Assembly (NCBI GenBank): GCA_041071465.1
Contig: CP163498.1
Span: 1,578,001 to 1,642,000 of the forward strand
Origin: Pseudomonas putida
GTDB lineage: Bacteria; Pseudomonadota; Gammaproteobacteria; Pseudomonadales; Pseudomonadaceae
DNA: 64,000 nucleotides
Direction of reading: 5' to 3'
In this document: positions 1 to 10,880 of the stretch, piece after piece
Layout: the number at the start of each line of letters is the position of its first letter
How positions within the stretch are numbered: position 1 is the stretch's first letter
Notes under the pieces: model-generated
Database searches by the model: none
The model's input: only the letters and a program-made list of their open reading frames with translations
What the model was told of the DNA's origin: nothing
Program-made: the position numbers and the translations under genes

Positions 1-1497
1 GTGGTGCTGCCTGTGCTGTTCCTGGTGGCGATGAGCTTGCTGCCACTGGCTTACGTCGCCATCAAAGCCTGGGAAGCAGGCTGGCGCGAAGCCTTGCACC
101 TGCTGTGGCGGCCCTTTGTCTGGGGGCTGATGCGCAACACCCTGATGCTGATGGTCGGGGTGACACTGACCTGCATGGTGGTCGGCCTGGCGCTGGCCTG
201 GTTGCTGGAGCGCAGCAACCTGGCCGGCCGTCGGCTGTGGGGCGTGGTGTTGTGCCTGCCGTTCGCCGTGCCATCGTTCGTCAGCAGCTTCACCTGGGTG
301 TCGCTGAGCTCGAACTTCGAAGGCCTTGGCGGGGCGATCATGGTCATGGCCCTGTCCAAGTACCCGCTGGTGTTCCTGCCTGTTGCCGCGACCCTGCGCA
401 ACCTCGACACCTCGCTTGAGGAATCGGCGCGCACCCTGGGCTGCAGCCGCTGGGGCGTGTTCAGCAAGGTCACCCTGCCGCTGCTGTGGCCGTCGATGCT
501 CGGTGGTGCGCTACTGATTGCCCTGCATATGCTGGTGGAGTTTGGCGCGCTGTCGATCCTAGGCCTGCAGACGTTCACCACGGCCATCTACCAGCAGTTC
601 GAACTGGAGTTCAGCAATGCCAACGCGGCCATGCTGTCTGCTGTGCTGCTGGCGATGTGCCTGGTGATGCTTTGGTTGGAACTGCGCGTACGCGGCAAAG
701 CCCGCCATGTGCGCATCGGCCAAGGCGTAGCGCGGCGCGCGCAACCCGTGCGGCTGCGGGGCTGGGCGGTGCTGGCGCAGCTGTTCTGCATTGGCCTGGC
801 AGTGCTGGGCAGCGGTATTCCGCTGGCCATGCTCGGCTACTGGCTTAGCGTCGGTTCATCGGCAGCGTTCCCGGTGGCAGCCATTTCCAAGGCGCTGTTC
901 ACTTCGCTGTCGGTGTCACTTGGCGGTGCAGGTTTCTGTGTGTTGCTGGCCCTGCCGATCAGCTTCCTGGTGGTACGTTACAAAGGTCGCCTGGCGATCT
1001 GGGCCGAGCGCCTGCCGTACCTGTTGCACGCCCTCCCCGGCCTAGTGATTGCCCTGACCTTGGTGTTCTTCGCCCTGCACTACGTGCCGGCGCTGTACCA
1101 GACCACGGCATTGCTGCTGCTGGCTTATGCGCTGCTCTTCTTGCCATTGGCCCAGTCGCCAGTGCGCACCGCGCTGAACAAGGCCTCGCCGACGCTGGAG
1201 GAAGCCGCGCGCACGCTGGGTGCCAACAGCTTCGCGGCGTTCTGCCGGGTGACCTTGCCAATCATCTTCCCAGCCATGGCGGCAGCGTTTGCGCTGGTGT
1301 TCCTGGATGCCATGAAAGAGCTGACCGCTACCCTGCTACTGAGCCCGACCGGGATGACCACCCTGGCGACCGAGGTATGGGCACACACCGCCAACGTCGA
1401 ATTCGCCGCAGCGGCGCCTTATGCGGCATTGCTGATTGTGGTGTCGGGGCTGCCGGTTTATCTGCTGACCACGCGGATGTACCTGAACAAGGCATGA
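1..1497 (+). CDS. Fused iron-type ABC transporter permease (FbpB/ThiP-like), 5' partial
   Basis: Inner-membrane permease that would pass a substrate, most likely ferric iron, from a periplasmic binding protein in an ABC importer. The 498 readable residues are almost entirely hydrophobic helices and hold two permease halves. Each half has an EAA-type cytoplasmic loop that docks the ATPase: ESARTLGCSRWGVFSKVTLP near residue 140 and EAARTLGANSFAAFCRVTLP near residue 400. Two fused halves of about 500-540 residues is typical of FbpB-type permeases. The reading frame is open from base 1, so the true start is probably upstream and the first GTG may be an internal codon. The binding protein and ATPase genes are not in the window, so iron as the substrate is a family-based inference. 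Confidence 0.85.
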   Translation: MVLPVLFLVAMSLLPLAYVAIKAWEAGWREALHLLWRPFVWGLMRNTLMLMVGVTLTCMVVGLALAWLLERSNLAGRRLWGVVLCLPFAVPSFVSSFTWVSLSSNFEGLGGAIMVMALSKYPLVFLPVAATLRNLDTSLEESARTLGCSRWGVFSKVTLPLLWPSMLGGALLIALHMLVEFGALSILGLQTFTTAIYQQFELEFSNANAAMLSAVLLAMCLVMLWLELRVRGKARHVRIGQGVARRAQPVRLRGWAVLAQLFCIGLAVLGSGIPLAMLGYWLSVGSSAAFPVAAISKALFTSLSVSLGGAGFCVLLALPISFLVVRYKGRLAIWAERLPYLLHALPGLVIALTLVFFALHYVPALYQTTALLLLAYALLFLPLAQSPVRTALNKASPTLEEAARTLGANSFAAFCRVTLPIIFPAMAAAFALVFLDAMKELTATLLLSPTGMTTLATEVWAHTANVEFAAAAPYAALLIVVSGLPVYLLTTRMYLNKA

Positions 1498-1505
1498 GTC
1501 GTGTA

Positions 1506-1537
1506 GCCCTCATCACCTGCAAGGCAGCGATGAGGGC
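1506..1537. terminator. Hairpin between convergent genes
   Basis: A perfect 9-bp inverted repeat (GCCCTCATC / GATGAGGGC) with a 14-base loop lies directly between the ABC permease stop and the stop of the convergent DUF2867-like gene. There is no strong T-run on either side, so it may only be a weak bidirectional terminator. Confidence 0.45.
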
Positions 1538-1547
1538 ACCCCAGCCA

Positions 1548-2018
1548 TCACGCGATATTGCGCAGCATGCGCCGCACGATTGGCCCGTGAGCCATGCCGA
1601 CAGGCAGCATGTAGTAGCGACCGAAACGATTGAAGCACTGCACCGAGGTGGTGACGCTAAGGCGCTGCCGGCCTTGCTCTGCTTCATCCAGGTCCATGCT
1701 CACCATGACCGCCAAGTGCGTGTCACGTGAAGTCAGGACCAGTTGCTGGTCGCTGATCGCCTCAACGGTGAAGAAATCCAGAAGCCCACCCACTACCGGA
1801 GCCCGCTCGGGGTTAAGTGACGAGAAGCCGTGGATAGCAGCGACGTTGAACCGGCGCGAGATGAAGTCGCGCAGGCGGAAGGCTGCAGCCAACCAGCCCG
1901 GCACGTCCGAGGTCATGGCGTAATAGGCCTTGATGGCAGTCATTGGCGCAGTGACGTTTATGCCATCGCTATGAAGAAAATCCAGCTCCGCCGGAGCGGC
2001 GACCAGTTGGGCGGACAT
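1548..2018 (-). CDS. DUF2867-like protein, 156 aa
   Basis: Small, probably soluble protein that resembles the DUF2867 family; biochemical role unknown. The chain has no signal peptide and no membrane segment. A central part (GLLDFFTVEAISDQQLVLTS, then a DTHLAVMVSMDL strand) suggests a beta-rich lipid- or ligand-binding fold, and the C-terminus (YYMLPVGMAHGPIVRRML) matches the end I recall for this family. I start it at the ATG at 2018 because AAGGAG ends 6 bases upstream; the TTG six bases earlier abuts that Shine-Dalgarno and is unlikely. It stands alone, convergent to the ABC permease, with no operon partner on its strand. Confidence 0.7.
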   Translation of the reverse strand: MSAQLVAAPAELDFLHSDGINVTAPMTAIKAYYAMTSDVPGWLAAAFRLRDFISRRFNVAAIHGFSSLNPERAPVVGGLLDFFTVEAISDQQLVLTSRDTHLAVMVSMDLDEAEQGRQRLSVTTSVQCFNRFGRYYMLPVGMAHGPIVRRMLRNIA

Positions 2019-2107
2019 GAACAACTCCTTTTGTCACGTGTCGCCGCCATCATAGCAATGCCGCCCACGGAGTAACGGCCCTGTGTGCCGCTCCCACAAC
2101 GCTCACC

Positions 2108-4042
2108 TTATGCCCTGAATTGTCCCAGGCTTGCCCGCAATTGCGCCGCCAAGTCATCCAGCACCTTGCTGCTGGCCGTGGTCTGCATCACCACCTCAGC
2201 CGAGCGCTCAGCCTGGGCATGGATGGTTTCCACCCGGCCACGCACCGCCTGCGCGCCATTCGCCTGCTGCTCAGCAGCGCGGGTAGCAAGGCCAATGGCC
2301 GCATGCACCTGCTCGACCGCCGCCTGCACCGACTGTTGCCGGCGTTCGTTGTCACGCAGCACCAGCAACCCTTCGCTGGCCTTGAGCCCGGCCTGGCTGA
2401 TAGTCGCCACTGCTTCCTTGGCGCCCTTCTGCAACGCGGCAATATGCGCCTGGATATCCCCGGTGGAGCTTTGCGTCTTGCTCGCCAGCGCCCGCACTTC
2501 GTCGGCTACCACGGCAAAACCGCGCCCGGTTTCACCAGCTCGGGCCGCCTCGATGGCAGCATTCAAGGCCAACAGATTGGTCTGCTCGGCGATGCCATGG
2601 ATCACTGTCAGCACCACTTCGATCTGCTCACTCTGCTTGGCCAGCCGCTCGATCACCTGGGAGCCGGTATTCACTTGCCCGGCCAGGTTCTCGATCAAGC
2701 CGGCGAGCTGGGTCGAGGTGCGACTGTTCTCGTCAGTGGCCTGGCGGATATCCACCACCTGCTGCAAGGCCGCCTGCATCGCATGGCTTTCGGCCTGAGC
2801 CTCATCGGCCATGCTCGACAGGTCACGCAGGCTAGCCGCCACTTCATCGCGCTGCAGCGCAGCAGCGGCATCGGCACCCGCATTGCGCTGGGCCATTGCA
2901 CCAATTTCCACGCCGGTGCGCTGCGCCACTTCACCCGCCTCGCGCACGATCGGTTGCAGCTTGTCGACAAAGCGGTTCACCGCCGAGGCCATGTCGCCAA
3001 TTTCATCGCGGCTGTCGAGCGGCACACGCTTGGTCAGGTCACCTTCACCGGCCGCCAGATCGTCCAAGGCGCCAATTAACAAACGCAGCTTGCTCAACAC
3101 TCGACGACCCAGCACTAAAGCCACCACCAACAGTACGCCCAGGCCAACCAGCACCAGGCCCAGACCGATGCGCCAGCGCAGCTCGGCGGCGGCTTCGCGC
3201 ACGGTCTGCGCGGTATTGGCCTGCATTGCGGCCGCGCTGCCTTGGGCTTTCTCCAGGCGTTCGCGCAGGGTCTTGCCACTGTCGGCAGCAGCGCCGACCA
3301 GGCTGTCACCAACCAGCTGTTCACCACTGGCGATCAGTGCCGCAAAGCGTTGATCCAGGGCTTTGAGCTCCTGATCGATACCGGCCGTGGAAACCCCCAT
3401 CACCACCTTGCCGATTTCTGCGCCATTGGGGTTGATCGAGGCTTCGACAAAGTACACCGCCTGGTCGCGCCGGGCGGCGTCGATCACCTTGTCCAGCGCA
3501 CGTTCGCCCTGGCCCTTTTCCATCAGCGCCTGATTGATCGGGTTTTGCCGGTTGAGGTAGCGGGTCAGGTGCTGGCCCTGGGCGTCGTCGTACACCACGA
3601 ACAGCACGTTAGGGTTGCGCTGGGCGCGCCGGGCGAAGTCGGAGAGTACCGGCACATCGTTGTCCCAGATCGCCCTAGGCGCAACCGAAGCCAGTAGCTC
3701 GGCCATGTCGTTGGCGGAGTCCTTGAGGTTCTTTTCCAGGGTGTTGCGCAGTTGCTGCTGTTCGCTTTGCAGGCGTTCCGACAACCCTGCACTCAGGCGC
3801 TGACGGGTGCTGCTGGACAGGCCGTCGAGCCCCGTGCGCACATCTTGCCCAGCTTGCTCCAGGTCGCTGGCGAGCTGGCGGCTGTCATTGCCCAGGCGCT
3901 CGCCAAGGTCGGCCTCCAGAGCAGTGACTGTGCTTCGGGTAAGCGCAACGGCCACCAGCACCTGCACCAAAAGAGCGATACCAAGGGCAACAAACACAGG
4001 CCGCAAGAGGCGGCTTCGTAACAGTGAGAGGATGGCAGACAC
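2108..4042 (-). CDS. Methyl-accepting chemotaxis protein, 644 aa
   Basis: Transmembrane chemoreceptor that controls CheA/CheW signalling to the flagellar motor. TM1 lies near residues 12-34, followed by a periplasmic sensor region to about 285, TM2 near 290-312 and a HAMP domain to about 365 ([25 protein letters not shown]). The cytoplasmic coiled coil has the conserved hairpin tip [19 protein letters not shown] near residue 485 and [13 protein letters not shown]. The sensor region shows [13 protein letters not shown], but I cannot assign a ligand. I chose the GTG at 4042: GAGGGT lies just upstream and the next residues begin the basic and hydrophobic TM1, whereas the longer reading adds 33 residues with no receptor character. 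A possible sigma-28 promoter precedes it. No CheR-tethering pentapeptide is seen at the C-terminus. Confidence 0.93.
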   Translation of the reverse strand: MSAILSLLRSRLLRPVFVALGIALLVQVLVAVALTRSTVTALEADLGERLGNDSRQLASDLEQAGQDVRTGLDGLSSSTRQRLSAGLSERLQSEQQQLRNTLEKNLKDSANDMAELLASVAPRAIWDNDVPVLSDFARRAQRNPNVLFVVYDDAQGQHLTRYLNRQNPINQALMEKGQGERALDKVIDAARRDQAVYFVEASINPNGAEIGKVVMGVSTAGIDQELKALDQRFAALIASGEQLVGDSLVGAAADSGKTLRERLEKAQGSAAAMQANTAQTVREAAAELRWRIGLGLVLVGLGVLLVVALVLGRRVLSKLRLLIGALDDLAAGEGDLTKRVPLDSRDEIGDMASAVNRFVDKLQPIVREAGEVAQRTGVEIGAMAQRNAGADAAAALQRDEVAASLRDLSSMADEAQAESHAMQAALQQVVDIRQATDENSRTSTQLAGLIENLAGQVNTGSQVIERLAKQSEQIEVVLTVIHGIAEQTNLLALNAAIEAARAGETGRGFAVVADEVRALASKTQSSTGDIQAHIAALQKGAKEAVATISQAGLKASEGLLVLRDNERRQQSVQAAVEQVHAAIGLATRAAEQQANGAQAVRGRVETIHAQAERSAEVVMQTTASSKVLDDLAAQLRASLGQFRA

Positions 4043-4075
4043 GGTGTAACCCTCGTGTTTTCTGGCGCCACTATT

Positions 4076-4101
4076 TTGATGGCATCTACAGAAACTTCTT
4101 A
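4076..4101 (-). promoter_or_regulatory. Possible sigma-28 (FliA) promoter for the chemoreceptor
   Basis: On the minus strand TAAG, 14 bases, then GCCATCAA lies about 30 bases before the chemoreceptor GTG. The FliA consensus is TAAA-N15-GCCGATAA, so 5 of 8 positions of the -10 match. Position and gene type fit, but the match is partial. Confidence 0.35.
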
Positions 4102-4174
4102 CAGCAAGGGTTGTGCCGGAGGCAGCAGGGATAAACGCCAAGGTTCAGCAAGGCGGTTACCTGCCCCACAAATG

Positions 4175-4207
4175 AAAACGCCGCAGCCCCTTTCAGGGCC
4201 ACGGCGT
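4175..4207 (-). terminator. Rho-independent terminator after purA
   Basis: Reading from purA, a GC-rich stem (ACGCCGTGGCCC / GGGGCTGCGGCGT, with small internal mismatches) closes a short TGAAA-type loop and is followed by TTTT. It begins about 20 bases beyond the purA stop and should end the hisZ-purA transcript. Confidence 0.8.
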
Positions 4208-4228
4208 CAGATCAGCCTGGAGGGCAGA

Positions 4229-5536
<1,308 letters not shown>

Positions 5537-5577
5537 TCACGCAAACTTGGTTGCCGGCCTGTTGCCGACGCAGAAAC

Positions 5578-6765
5578 TCACTGGGCCAGCGGCAGAACCT
5601 GCCAGCGCCCGTCTTGCTGAATCAATTGCCGATCACAATCCGCCTCGAGAGCAGCACTCAACGGCTGGCCAGGCAAAGCCTGGACCACACGCTGGCCCTC
5701 GTTGCGCAACTGGCAGACTTGCTGCCAGAGGGCCGCGTCGCCACTGTCCGGCATCCAGATGCCGCCCGTAGGCAATACGACCTCCGCTCGCCCCAGTGTG
5801 ACCAGGGTCTTCAAATCCGTGGAGAAACCGGTGGCCGGGCGTGCCCGGCCAAAGTCGGCGCCGATGTCGTCGTAGCGCCCGCCCTGGGCGATCGATTGAC
5901 CCTCGCCCGGCACGAACACGGCGAACACCACGCCAGTGTGATAGTTGTAACCGCGCAGTTCGCCGAGGTCGAAGTACAGCGGCAGGTCGGGGTAGCGCGA
6001 CGCCAGGCGATCAGCGATCGCCAGCAGGTCGTCCAGCGCCGCCAGCACGCTGGCCGGGGCACGGCCCAGGCGCACGCGGGCGTCGGCCAGCACTTCACGG
6101 CCACCGCACAGCTCGACCAGTGCGCGCAGCATGTTGCCCAGATCCTTCGGCAGGTCAGCGGTCAGCGCCTGCACTTCATCGACGGCCTTGCGCTGCAGGG
6201 CGTCGAACAGCTGCTGCTCGACCGCGCCGGACAGGCCGGCAGCACGGGCCAGGCCGCGGTAGATACCGACGTGGCCCAGGTCCATGTGCACGTCCGGCAC
6301 ATCGGTCAGTTGCAGCGTGGCAAGCATCAGGCTGATGACTTCGACGTCGCTGGTCGGGCTGGCATCGCCATACAGTTCAGCGCCCAACTGGATCGGGCTG
6401 CGCGAGGTGGACAGTGCACGCGGCTGAGCGTGCAGCACGCTGCCGGCATAGCACAGGCGGCTCGGGCCTTCACGGCGCAGGGTATGGGCGTCGATACGCG
6501 CCACCTGCGGAGTGAAGTCGGCGCGGAAGCCCATCAGGCGGCCGGACTGCGGGTCCACTACCTTGAAGGTGCGCTGATCCAGGTCCTGGCCGGCGCCGGT
6601 GAGCAGCGACTCCAGGTACTCGATATGCGGGGTGACGACCAGTTCGTAGCCCCAACTCTGGAACAGGTCCAACACCTGGCGACGCGCGATCTCGATGCGC
6701 GCAGCCTCAGGTGGCAGTACTTCCTCGATGCCATCTGGCAGCAGCCAGCGGTCTACCGTTGCCAT
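5578..6765 (-). CDS. hisZ: ATP phosphoribosyltransferase regulatory subunit HisZ
   Basis: HisZ is a catalytically dead histidyl-tRNA synthetase paralogue that activates the short form of HisG, the first enzyme of histidine synthesis. The class II synthetase-like core is visible: an [20 protein letters not shown] motif 1-like start, [12 protein letters not shown] and later [20 protein letters not shown]. At 395 residues it lacks the C-terminal anticodon-binding domain of real HisS, which is the family hallmark. The start is the ATG at 6765 ([12 protein letters not shown]); the frame stays open for 55 codons upstream but that stretch is unlike the family. It sits upstream of purA, the usual position in pseudomonads. 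Confidence 0.96.
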   Translation of the reverse strand: MATVDRWLLPDGIEEVLPPEAARIEIARRQVLDLFQSWGYELVVTPHIEYLESLLTGAGQDLDQRTFKVVDPQSGRLMGFRADFTPQVARIDAHTLRREGPSRLCYAGSVLHAQPRALSTSRSPIQLGAELYGDASPTSDVEVISLMLATLQLTDVPDVHMDLGHVGIYRGLARAAGLSGAVEQQLFDALQRKAVDEVQALTADLPKDLGNMLRALVELCGGREVLADARVRLGRAPASVLAALDDLLAIADRLASRYPDLPLYFDLGELRGYNYHTGVVFAVFVPGEGQSIAQGGRYDDIGADFGRARPATGFSTDLKTLVTLGRAEVVLPTGGIWMPDSGDAALWQQVCQLRNEGQRVVQALPGQPLSAALEADCDRQLIQQDGRWQVLPLAQ

Positions 6766-6946
6766 TACGCCATTTCCCCTCTGGTCCGGGCGGCTTGCCA
6801 GCAGGCGAGCCGTCAGTAAAGCCGGTATCGCGCACAGCAGCGGGCAGCACTGATCCCAGCGCAGCCACCGTACCCGACACCCTCGAATTGCCTTGCGACC
6901 TGACCAAACCGTCAACTGGCGCGGTGCCAATCAACCTTGCAGACGC

Positions 6947-6970
6947 AAAAAAGCCGGGAAATTTCCCGGC
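6947..6970 (-). terminator. Terminator after hflC
   Basis: A perfect palindrome (GCCGGGAAATTTCCCGGC) followed on the minus strand by six T residues. It lies 96 bases after the hflC stop and separates the hfq-hflX-hflK-hflC transcript from hisZ-purA. The rest of the 300-base gap from 6766 to 7065 shows no gene on either strand that I can support; hisZ must have its own promoter there, but I could not identify a convincing one. Confidence 0.85.
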
Positions 6971-7065
6971 TGCCTCATCATACACCCCTTTTCATTCAGG
7001 ATGCACCCCGCCTGGTGTTTTAGCTGCCAGGCGGGCGCCGCTGCATTAAAATCAGGGCCTGAGCA

Positions 7066-7935
7066 TCACGGCTTGCTCTTGTCCAGGTAACGGAAGAACT
7101 CGTTCTTCGGGTCCAGGACCAGCACGTCGCTCTTGCTCGAGAAGCTTTCGCGGTATGCCTGCAGGCTACGGTGGAACGCATAGAAATCAGCGTCCTGGCT
7201 GTAGGCCTTGGCATAGATGGCGGCCGCCTGGGCGTCACCATCACCGCGGGTTTCTTCTGCTTCGCGATAGGCCTCGGCCAGCAGCACACGGCGCTGACGG
7301 TCGGCATCGGCACGGATACCTTCAGCCAGCTCGTTACCTTTGGCACGGTGCTCGCGGGCTTCACGCTCACGCTCGGTGCTCATGCGATCGAACACGCTGC
7401 GGTTGACTTCCTTCGGCAGGTCGATGGCCTTGACGCGCACGTCGACCACCTCGATACCCAGCTCCTTGTTGGCCATGCGGTTCAGCGATGCAGTGATGTC
7501 AGCCATCAGTGCGTCACGTTCACCGGAAACCACCTCGTGCAAGGTACGTTTACCGAACTGGTCACGCAGGCCGCTTTCCAGACGACGCGACAGACGCTCG
7601 TCGGCGATCTGCTTCATACCGGACGTGGCAGTGTAGAAGCGCTCGGCATCCTTGACGCGCCACTTGGCGTAGGCGTCGACCATCACGGCTTTCTTCTCCA
7701 GGGTCAGGAACCGCTGGGTCGGGGCGTCGAGGGTCATGAGGCGGGCGTCGAACTTGCGCACCTGGTTCACGTACGGAATCTTCACGTGCAGGCCAGGCTG
7801 AACGTCCGCCTGGACCACCTTACCAAAGCGCAGCAGTACCGCACGTTCGGTCTGGGACACGATGTAGAAGCTGTTCCAGGCCACGATGGCCAGGACCACG
7901 GCGGCGATCAGGGCGATCAGCGATCTATTGCTCAT
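7066..7935 (-). CDS. hflC: HflC, FtsH protease modulator
   Basis: SPFH/prohibitin-family membrane protein. With HflK it forms the large complex around the FtsH protease and tunes degradation of membrane proteins. One N-terminal membrane helix (about residues 5-24, SLIALIAAVVLAIVAW) is followed by the SPFH domain, with SQTERAVLLRFGKVVQ and the basic coiled-coil part (EREREAREHRAKGNELAEGI). The length of 289 residues is normal. Its ATG overlaps the hflK stop by one base, so translation is coupled. It closes the hfq-hflX-hflK-hflC series and a terminator follows. Confidence 0.97.
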   Translation of the reverse strand: MSNRSLIALIAAVVLAIVAWNSFYIVSQTERAVLLRFGKVVQADVQPGLHVKIPYVNQVRKFDARLMTLDAPTQRFLTLEKKAVMVDAYAKWRVKDAERFYTATSGMKQIADERLSRRLESGLRDQFGKRTLHEVVSGERDALMADITASLNRMANKELGIEVVDVRVKAIDLPKEVNRSVFDRMSTEREREAREHRAKGNELAEGIRADADRQRRVLLAEAYREAEETRGDGDAQAAAIYAKAYSQDADFYAFHRSLQAYRESFSSKSDVLVLDPKNEFFRYLDKSKP

Positions 7936-9115
7936 CAGCGGCTCTCCCTAGTACGCAGCGGCTGCTGTTGCTGTTGCATGTCCTGCGCCGCACGGGCGGC
8001 CGCATCGTTGACCGATGGCGACACAGTGCTGCTTGGCGTGGACGGGTTGCGGCTGCCTTCGACCATCTTGTCCAGTGGCAGGTAGAGCAGGTTGTTCTGC
8101 CCGTCCTTGGTCGCCACCATGACCTTGCTCGAATTGCTGTAGACCTCTTGCATGGTCTCCAGGTACAGACGCTGACGGGTCACGTCAGGTGCCTTGTGGT
8201 ACTCGGCAACCAGCTTGGTGAAACGGTCGGCCTCACCCTTGGCGCGGGCGATGACTTCGTCGCGGTAACCGTTGGCGTCCTCGATGATGCGCTGGGCCTG
8301 ACCACGGGCTTCCGGCACCACGCCATTGGCGTAGGATTCGGCCTGGTTGCGGGCACGCTGCTCGTCTTCGCGGGCACGGATCACGTCATCGAAGGCTTCC
8401 TGCACTTCACGCGGGGCTGCCGCGCTCTGTACGTTGACCTGGGTAACGGTGATACCGGTACGGTAGTTGTCGAGGAAGCGCTGCAGACGTTCGCGGATAT
8501 CCACGGCCATCTGTTCACGGCCTTCGGTCAGCACCTGGTCCATCGAGGTGGAACCCACCACGTGGCGCAAGGCACTGTCGGTCGCGTGCTGCAGGCTCAC
8601 CTCAGGCTGGTCGACGTTGAGCACGAAGTCCTGAAGGTTGCTGATCTTGTACTGGACGGTCAGCGGCACCTCGACGATGTTCTCGTCTTCGGTCAGCATC
8701 TGGCCCTGCTTGGTATAGGCACGCTCGCGCGTGACGTTTTCCATGTACTTGCGATCGATCGGCGGGAAGTAGATGTTCAGGCCGGGACCGACCGTCTCGT
8801 AGTACTTGCCGAAGCGCAGCACCACGGCCTGCTCCTGCTCGTCGACCACGTACACGGCGCTGTACAGCCAGATGGCCGCCAGTACCGCCAGGCCAATGCC
8901 CAGCAGGCCCAGGCCACCGCCCTTGCCGACATTGCGGTCACCGCCGCCACGTTTTTTGCTACCGCCGAACATGCCGTTGAGGCTGTCCTGCAGTTTGCGG
9001 AAGGCCTCGTCCAGATCCGGCGGACCTTTTTGTCACCACCACCGCCACCGCCACCACGGCGGCCGCCCCAGGGATCCTGATTGTTCGAGTTGCCACCCGG
9101 CTCGTTCCAAGCCAT
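7935..9115 (-). pseudogene. hflK: hflK, interrupted by an apparent one-base deletion
   Basis: HflK is the partner of HflC in the FtsH-modulating membrane complex. Reading from the ATG at 9115 gives the expected Gly-rich start (MAWNEPGGNSNNQDPWGGRR, then a Gly run and DKK). The frame is then lost in a run of five A residues on the coding strand (9027-9031). Shifting by one base restores GPPDLDEAFRKLQDSLNGMF and the rest of the protein, with one membrane helix (GLLGIGLAVLAAIWLYSAVY) and an SPFH domain (VDEQEQAVVLRFG). Adding one A would give a normal chain of 393 residues. As written, only the downstream part can be read from the internal ATG at 8972 (345 aa), which still includes the membrane helix. 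I suspect a homopolymer sequencing error rather than a real loss. Confidence 0.9.
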
Positions 9116-9211
9116 AGCGCTCTCCATCTGATAAAGCAAAGACGCGCCCACGGCGCGCCGTCCAATGCTACAGAATGCCTGTCACTGCTGCCCGGCGACC
9201 TCGACGAGCAT

Positions 9212-10513
9212 TTATTGCAAAGTGTGTTGCTCGACAAACACTTGCGGCTCCATGCCTTCGCGGCTGACCAGGCGATTCAGTTCGACCATGGGCAGTCGCA
9301 CGCTCAGCAGGCTGCGCCCTTCTTCATCATGCTCTTCACTCTGCACGGCACCCAGGGCAAAGAATTGCGCGCGCAAGCGGGCAAAACGCTGCTCCAGGCA
9401 CAGGGTACCGACAAACAGATCATCCCCCAGCAACTCGGCAACCGCCTGGCCAACCAGCTCCAGGCCACGCCCATCGCGTGCCGATACCCAGACCCGTTCC
9501 GGCTTGCCATCGGCATTGCGCTGGATCTGTGGCTCGACATCTTCGAGCAGGTCGAGTTTGTTATACACCTCGAGGATCGGCAAGCCTTCAGCGCCAATCT
9601 CACCCAACACGGCCAGCACCTGCTCGATCTGCTCCATGCGCTCTGGCTCATGGGCGTCGATCACATGCAGCAACAGGTCGGAGTTGCTCGACTCTTCGAG
9701 CGTAGCCCGAAATGCCTCGACCAGCTTGTGCGGCAGGTGGCGAATGAAGCCCACGGTGTCGGCCAGCACGATTGGCCCCAGGTCATTGAGCTCGAGCCGG
9801 CGCAGGGTCGGGTCGAGGGTGGCGAACAGCTGGTCCGCAGCGTACACCTCGGACTCGGTCAGGGCGTTGAACAGTGTGGACTTGCCGGCGTTGGTGTAAC
9901 CCACCAGCGACACGGACGGAATATCCGCACGCTTGCGCCCACGCCGCGCCTGCTCGCGCTGGCTGCGCACTTTCTCCAGGCGTGACTTGATCTGGCGTAT
10001 GCGCACCCGCAACAGTCGGCGGTCGGTTTCGAGCTGCGTTTCACCCGGGCCGCGCAGGCCGATACCACCTTTCTGTCGCTCAAGGTGAGTCCAGCCGCGC
10101 ACCAGCCGCGTGCTCATGTGCTCCAGCTGGGCCAGTTCGACCTGCAGCTTGCCTTCATGGGTACGCGCCCGTTGGGCGAAGATATCGAGGATCAGCCCGG
10201 TACGGTCGAGCACACGACACTCGAACACACGTTCAAGGTTGCGCTCCTGACTGGGCGTGAGGGTGTGATTGAAAATCACCAGGTCTACCTGCTCGGCATG
10301 GACCAGGTCGTGCAATTCCTCGACCTTGCCACTGCCAATCAGGTATTTGGCGGAAGGCTGATGCCTTGTCACCGTGACCAGCGAGACGATGTCGGCACCG
10401 GCCGACAATGCCAACTCCTGAAACTCCTGCGGGTCTTCGCGCGCCTCAGGGTTCTGACCTTCCAAGTGAACGAGCAACGCTCGCTCACCACCACCGTGGC
10501 GCTCAAAGAACAA
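9212..10513 (-). CDS. hflX: GTPase HflX (ribosome rescue and splitting)
   Basis: Cytoplasmic GTPase of the Obg-HflX family that binds the 50S subunit and splits stalled ribosomes under stress. The N-terminal HflX domain (about residues 1-190) ends in a coiled coil (IKSRLEKVRSQREQARRGR). The G domain then has P-loop GYTNAGKSTLFN near residue 203, switch II DTVGFIRHLPH and NKLD. Its 433 residues match the family. It begins 12 bases after the hfq stop, so the two are cotranscribed. The upstream TTTGAGCGCCACGG region on the coding strand is already inside the gene (MFFERHGGGE), and the start is the ATG at 10513. Confidence 0.97.
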   Translation of the reverse strand: MFFERHGGGERALLVHLEGQNPEAREDPQEFQELALSAGADIVSLVTVTRHQPSAKYLIGSGKVEELHDLVHAEQVDLVIFNHTLTPSQERNLERVFECRVLDRTGLILDIFAQRARTHEGKLQVELAQLEHMSTRLVRGWTHLERQKGGIGLRGPGETQLETDRRLLRVRIRQIKSRLEKVRSQREQARRGRKRADIPSVSLVGYTNAGKSTLFNALTESEVYAADQLFATLDPTLRRLELNDLGPIVLADTVGFIRHLPHKLVEAFRATLEESSNSDLLLHVIDAHEPERMEQIEQVLAVLGEIGAEGLPILEVYNKLDLLEDVEPQIQRNADGKPERVWVSARDGRGLELVGQAVAELLGDDLFVGTLCLEQRFARLRAQFFALGAVQSEEHDEEGRSLLSVRLPMVELNRLVSREGMEPQVFVEQHTLQ

Positions 10514-10525
10514 TGCAGGCTCCTA

Positions 10526-10786
10526 TCAGGCGTTGCCTGGCTCGCTGTCGCCGTGCTCGCCATCGGTCGGGCTTGGCAGGCGGACCGGACGGGCCGGAAC
10601 CACGGTCGAAATGGCGTGCTTGTAGACCATCTGGCTGACGGTGTTCTTCAGCAGAACCACGAACTGGTCGAACGATTCGATCGAACCCTGCAGCTTGATA
10701 CCGTTGACCAGGTAGATGGATACCGGGACCTTTTCTTTTCTCAAGGTGTTCAAGTAAGGGTCTTGTAGCGAATGCCCTTTTGACAT
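10526..10786 (-). CDS. hfq: RNA chaperone Hfq
   Basis: Hexameric Sm-like protein that pairs small RNAs with mRNAs and binds A-rich RNA. The chain has the Sm1 region ([38 protein letters not shown]) and the diagnostic Sm2 motif [10 protein letters not shown], then a short polar tail ([16 protein letters not shown]). The tail is much shorter than that of E. coli Hfq, as usual in pseudomonads; total 86 residues. The ATG at 10786 has AGGAG eight bases upstream; an in-frame GTG nine bases earlier overlaps that site. The A/T-rich 94-base leader upstream, unlike its GC-rich surroundings, probably holds the promoter, though hfq may also be read from miaA. Confidence 0.98.
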   Translation of the reverse strand: MSKGHSLQDPYLNTLRKEKVPVSIYLVNGIKLQGSIESFDQFVVLLKNTVSQMVYKHAISTVVPARPVRLPSPTDGEHGDSEPGNA

Positions 10787-10880
10787 ATGCCGCACTCCTG
10801 TAAGGATAAATAATAGAAAATCAATAAAATCGATAAATTAGGCCGCCCCTTCGCAAGAATAGACGGCAATCAGCAGGGAC

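Noticed and set aside
6910..6915. TTGACG as a -35 box for hisZ
   Set aside because: No acceptable -10 at 16-18 bases.
6766..7065. Possible small DUF2065 gene between hflC and hisZ, as in some relatives
   Set aside because: Only 96 bases lie between the hflC stop and the terminator, and no frame there resembles the family.
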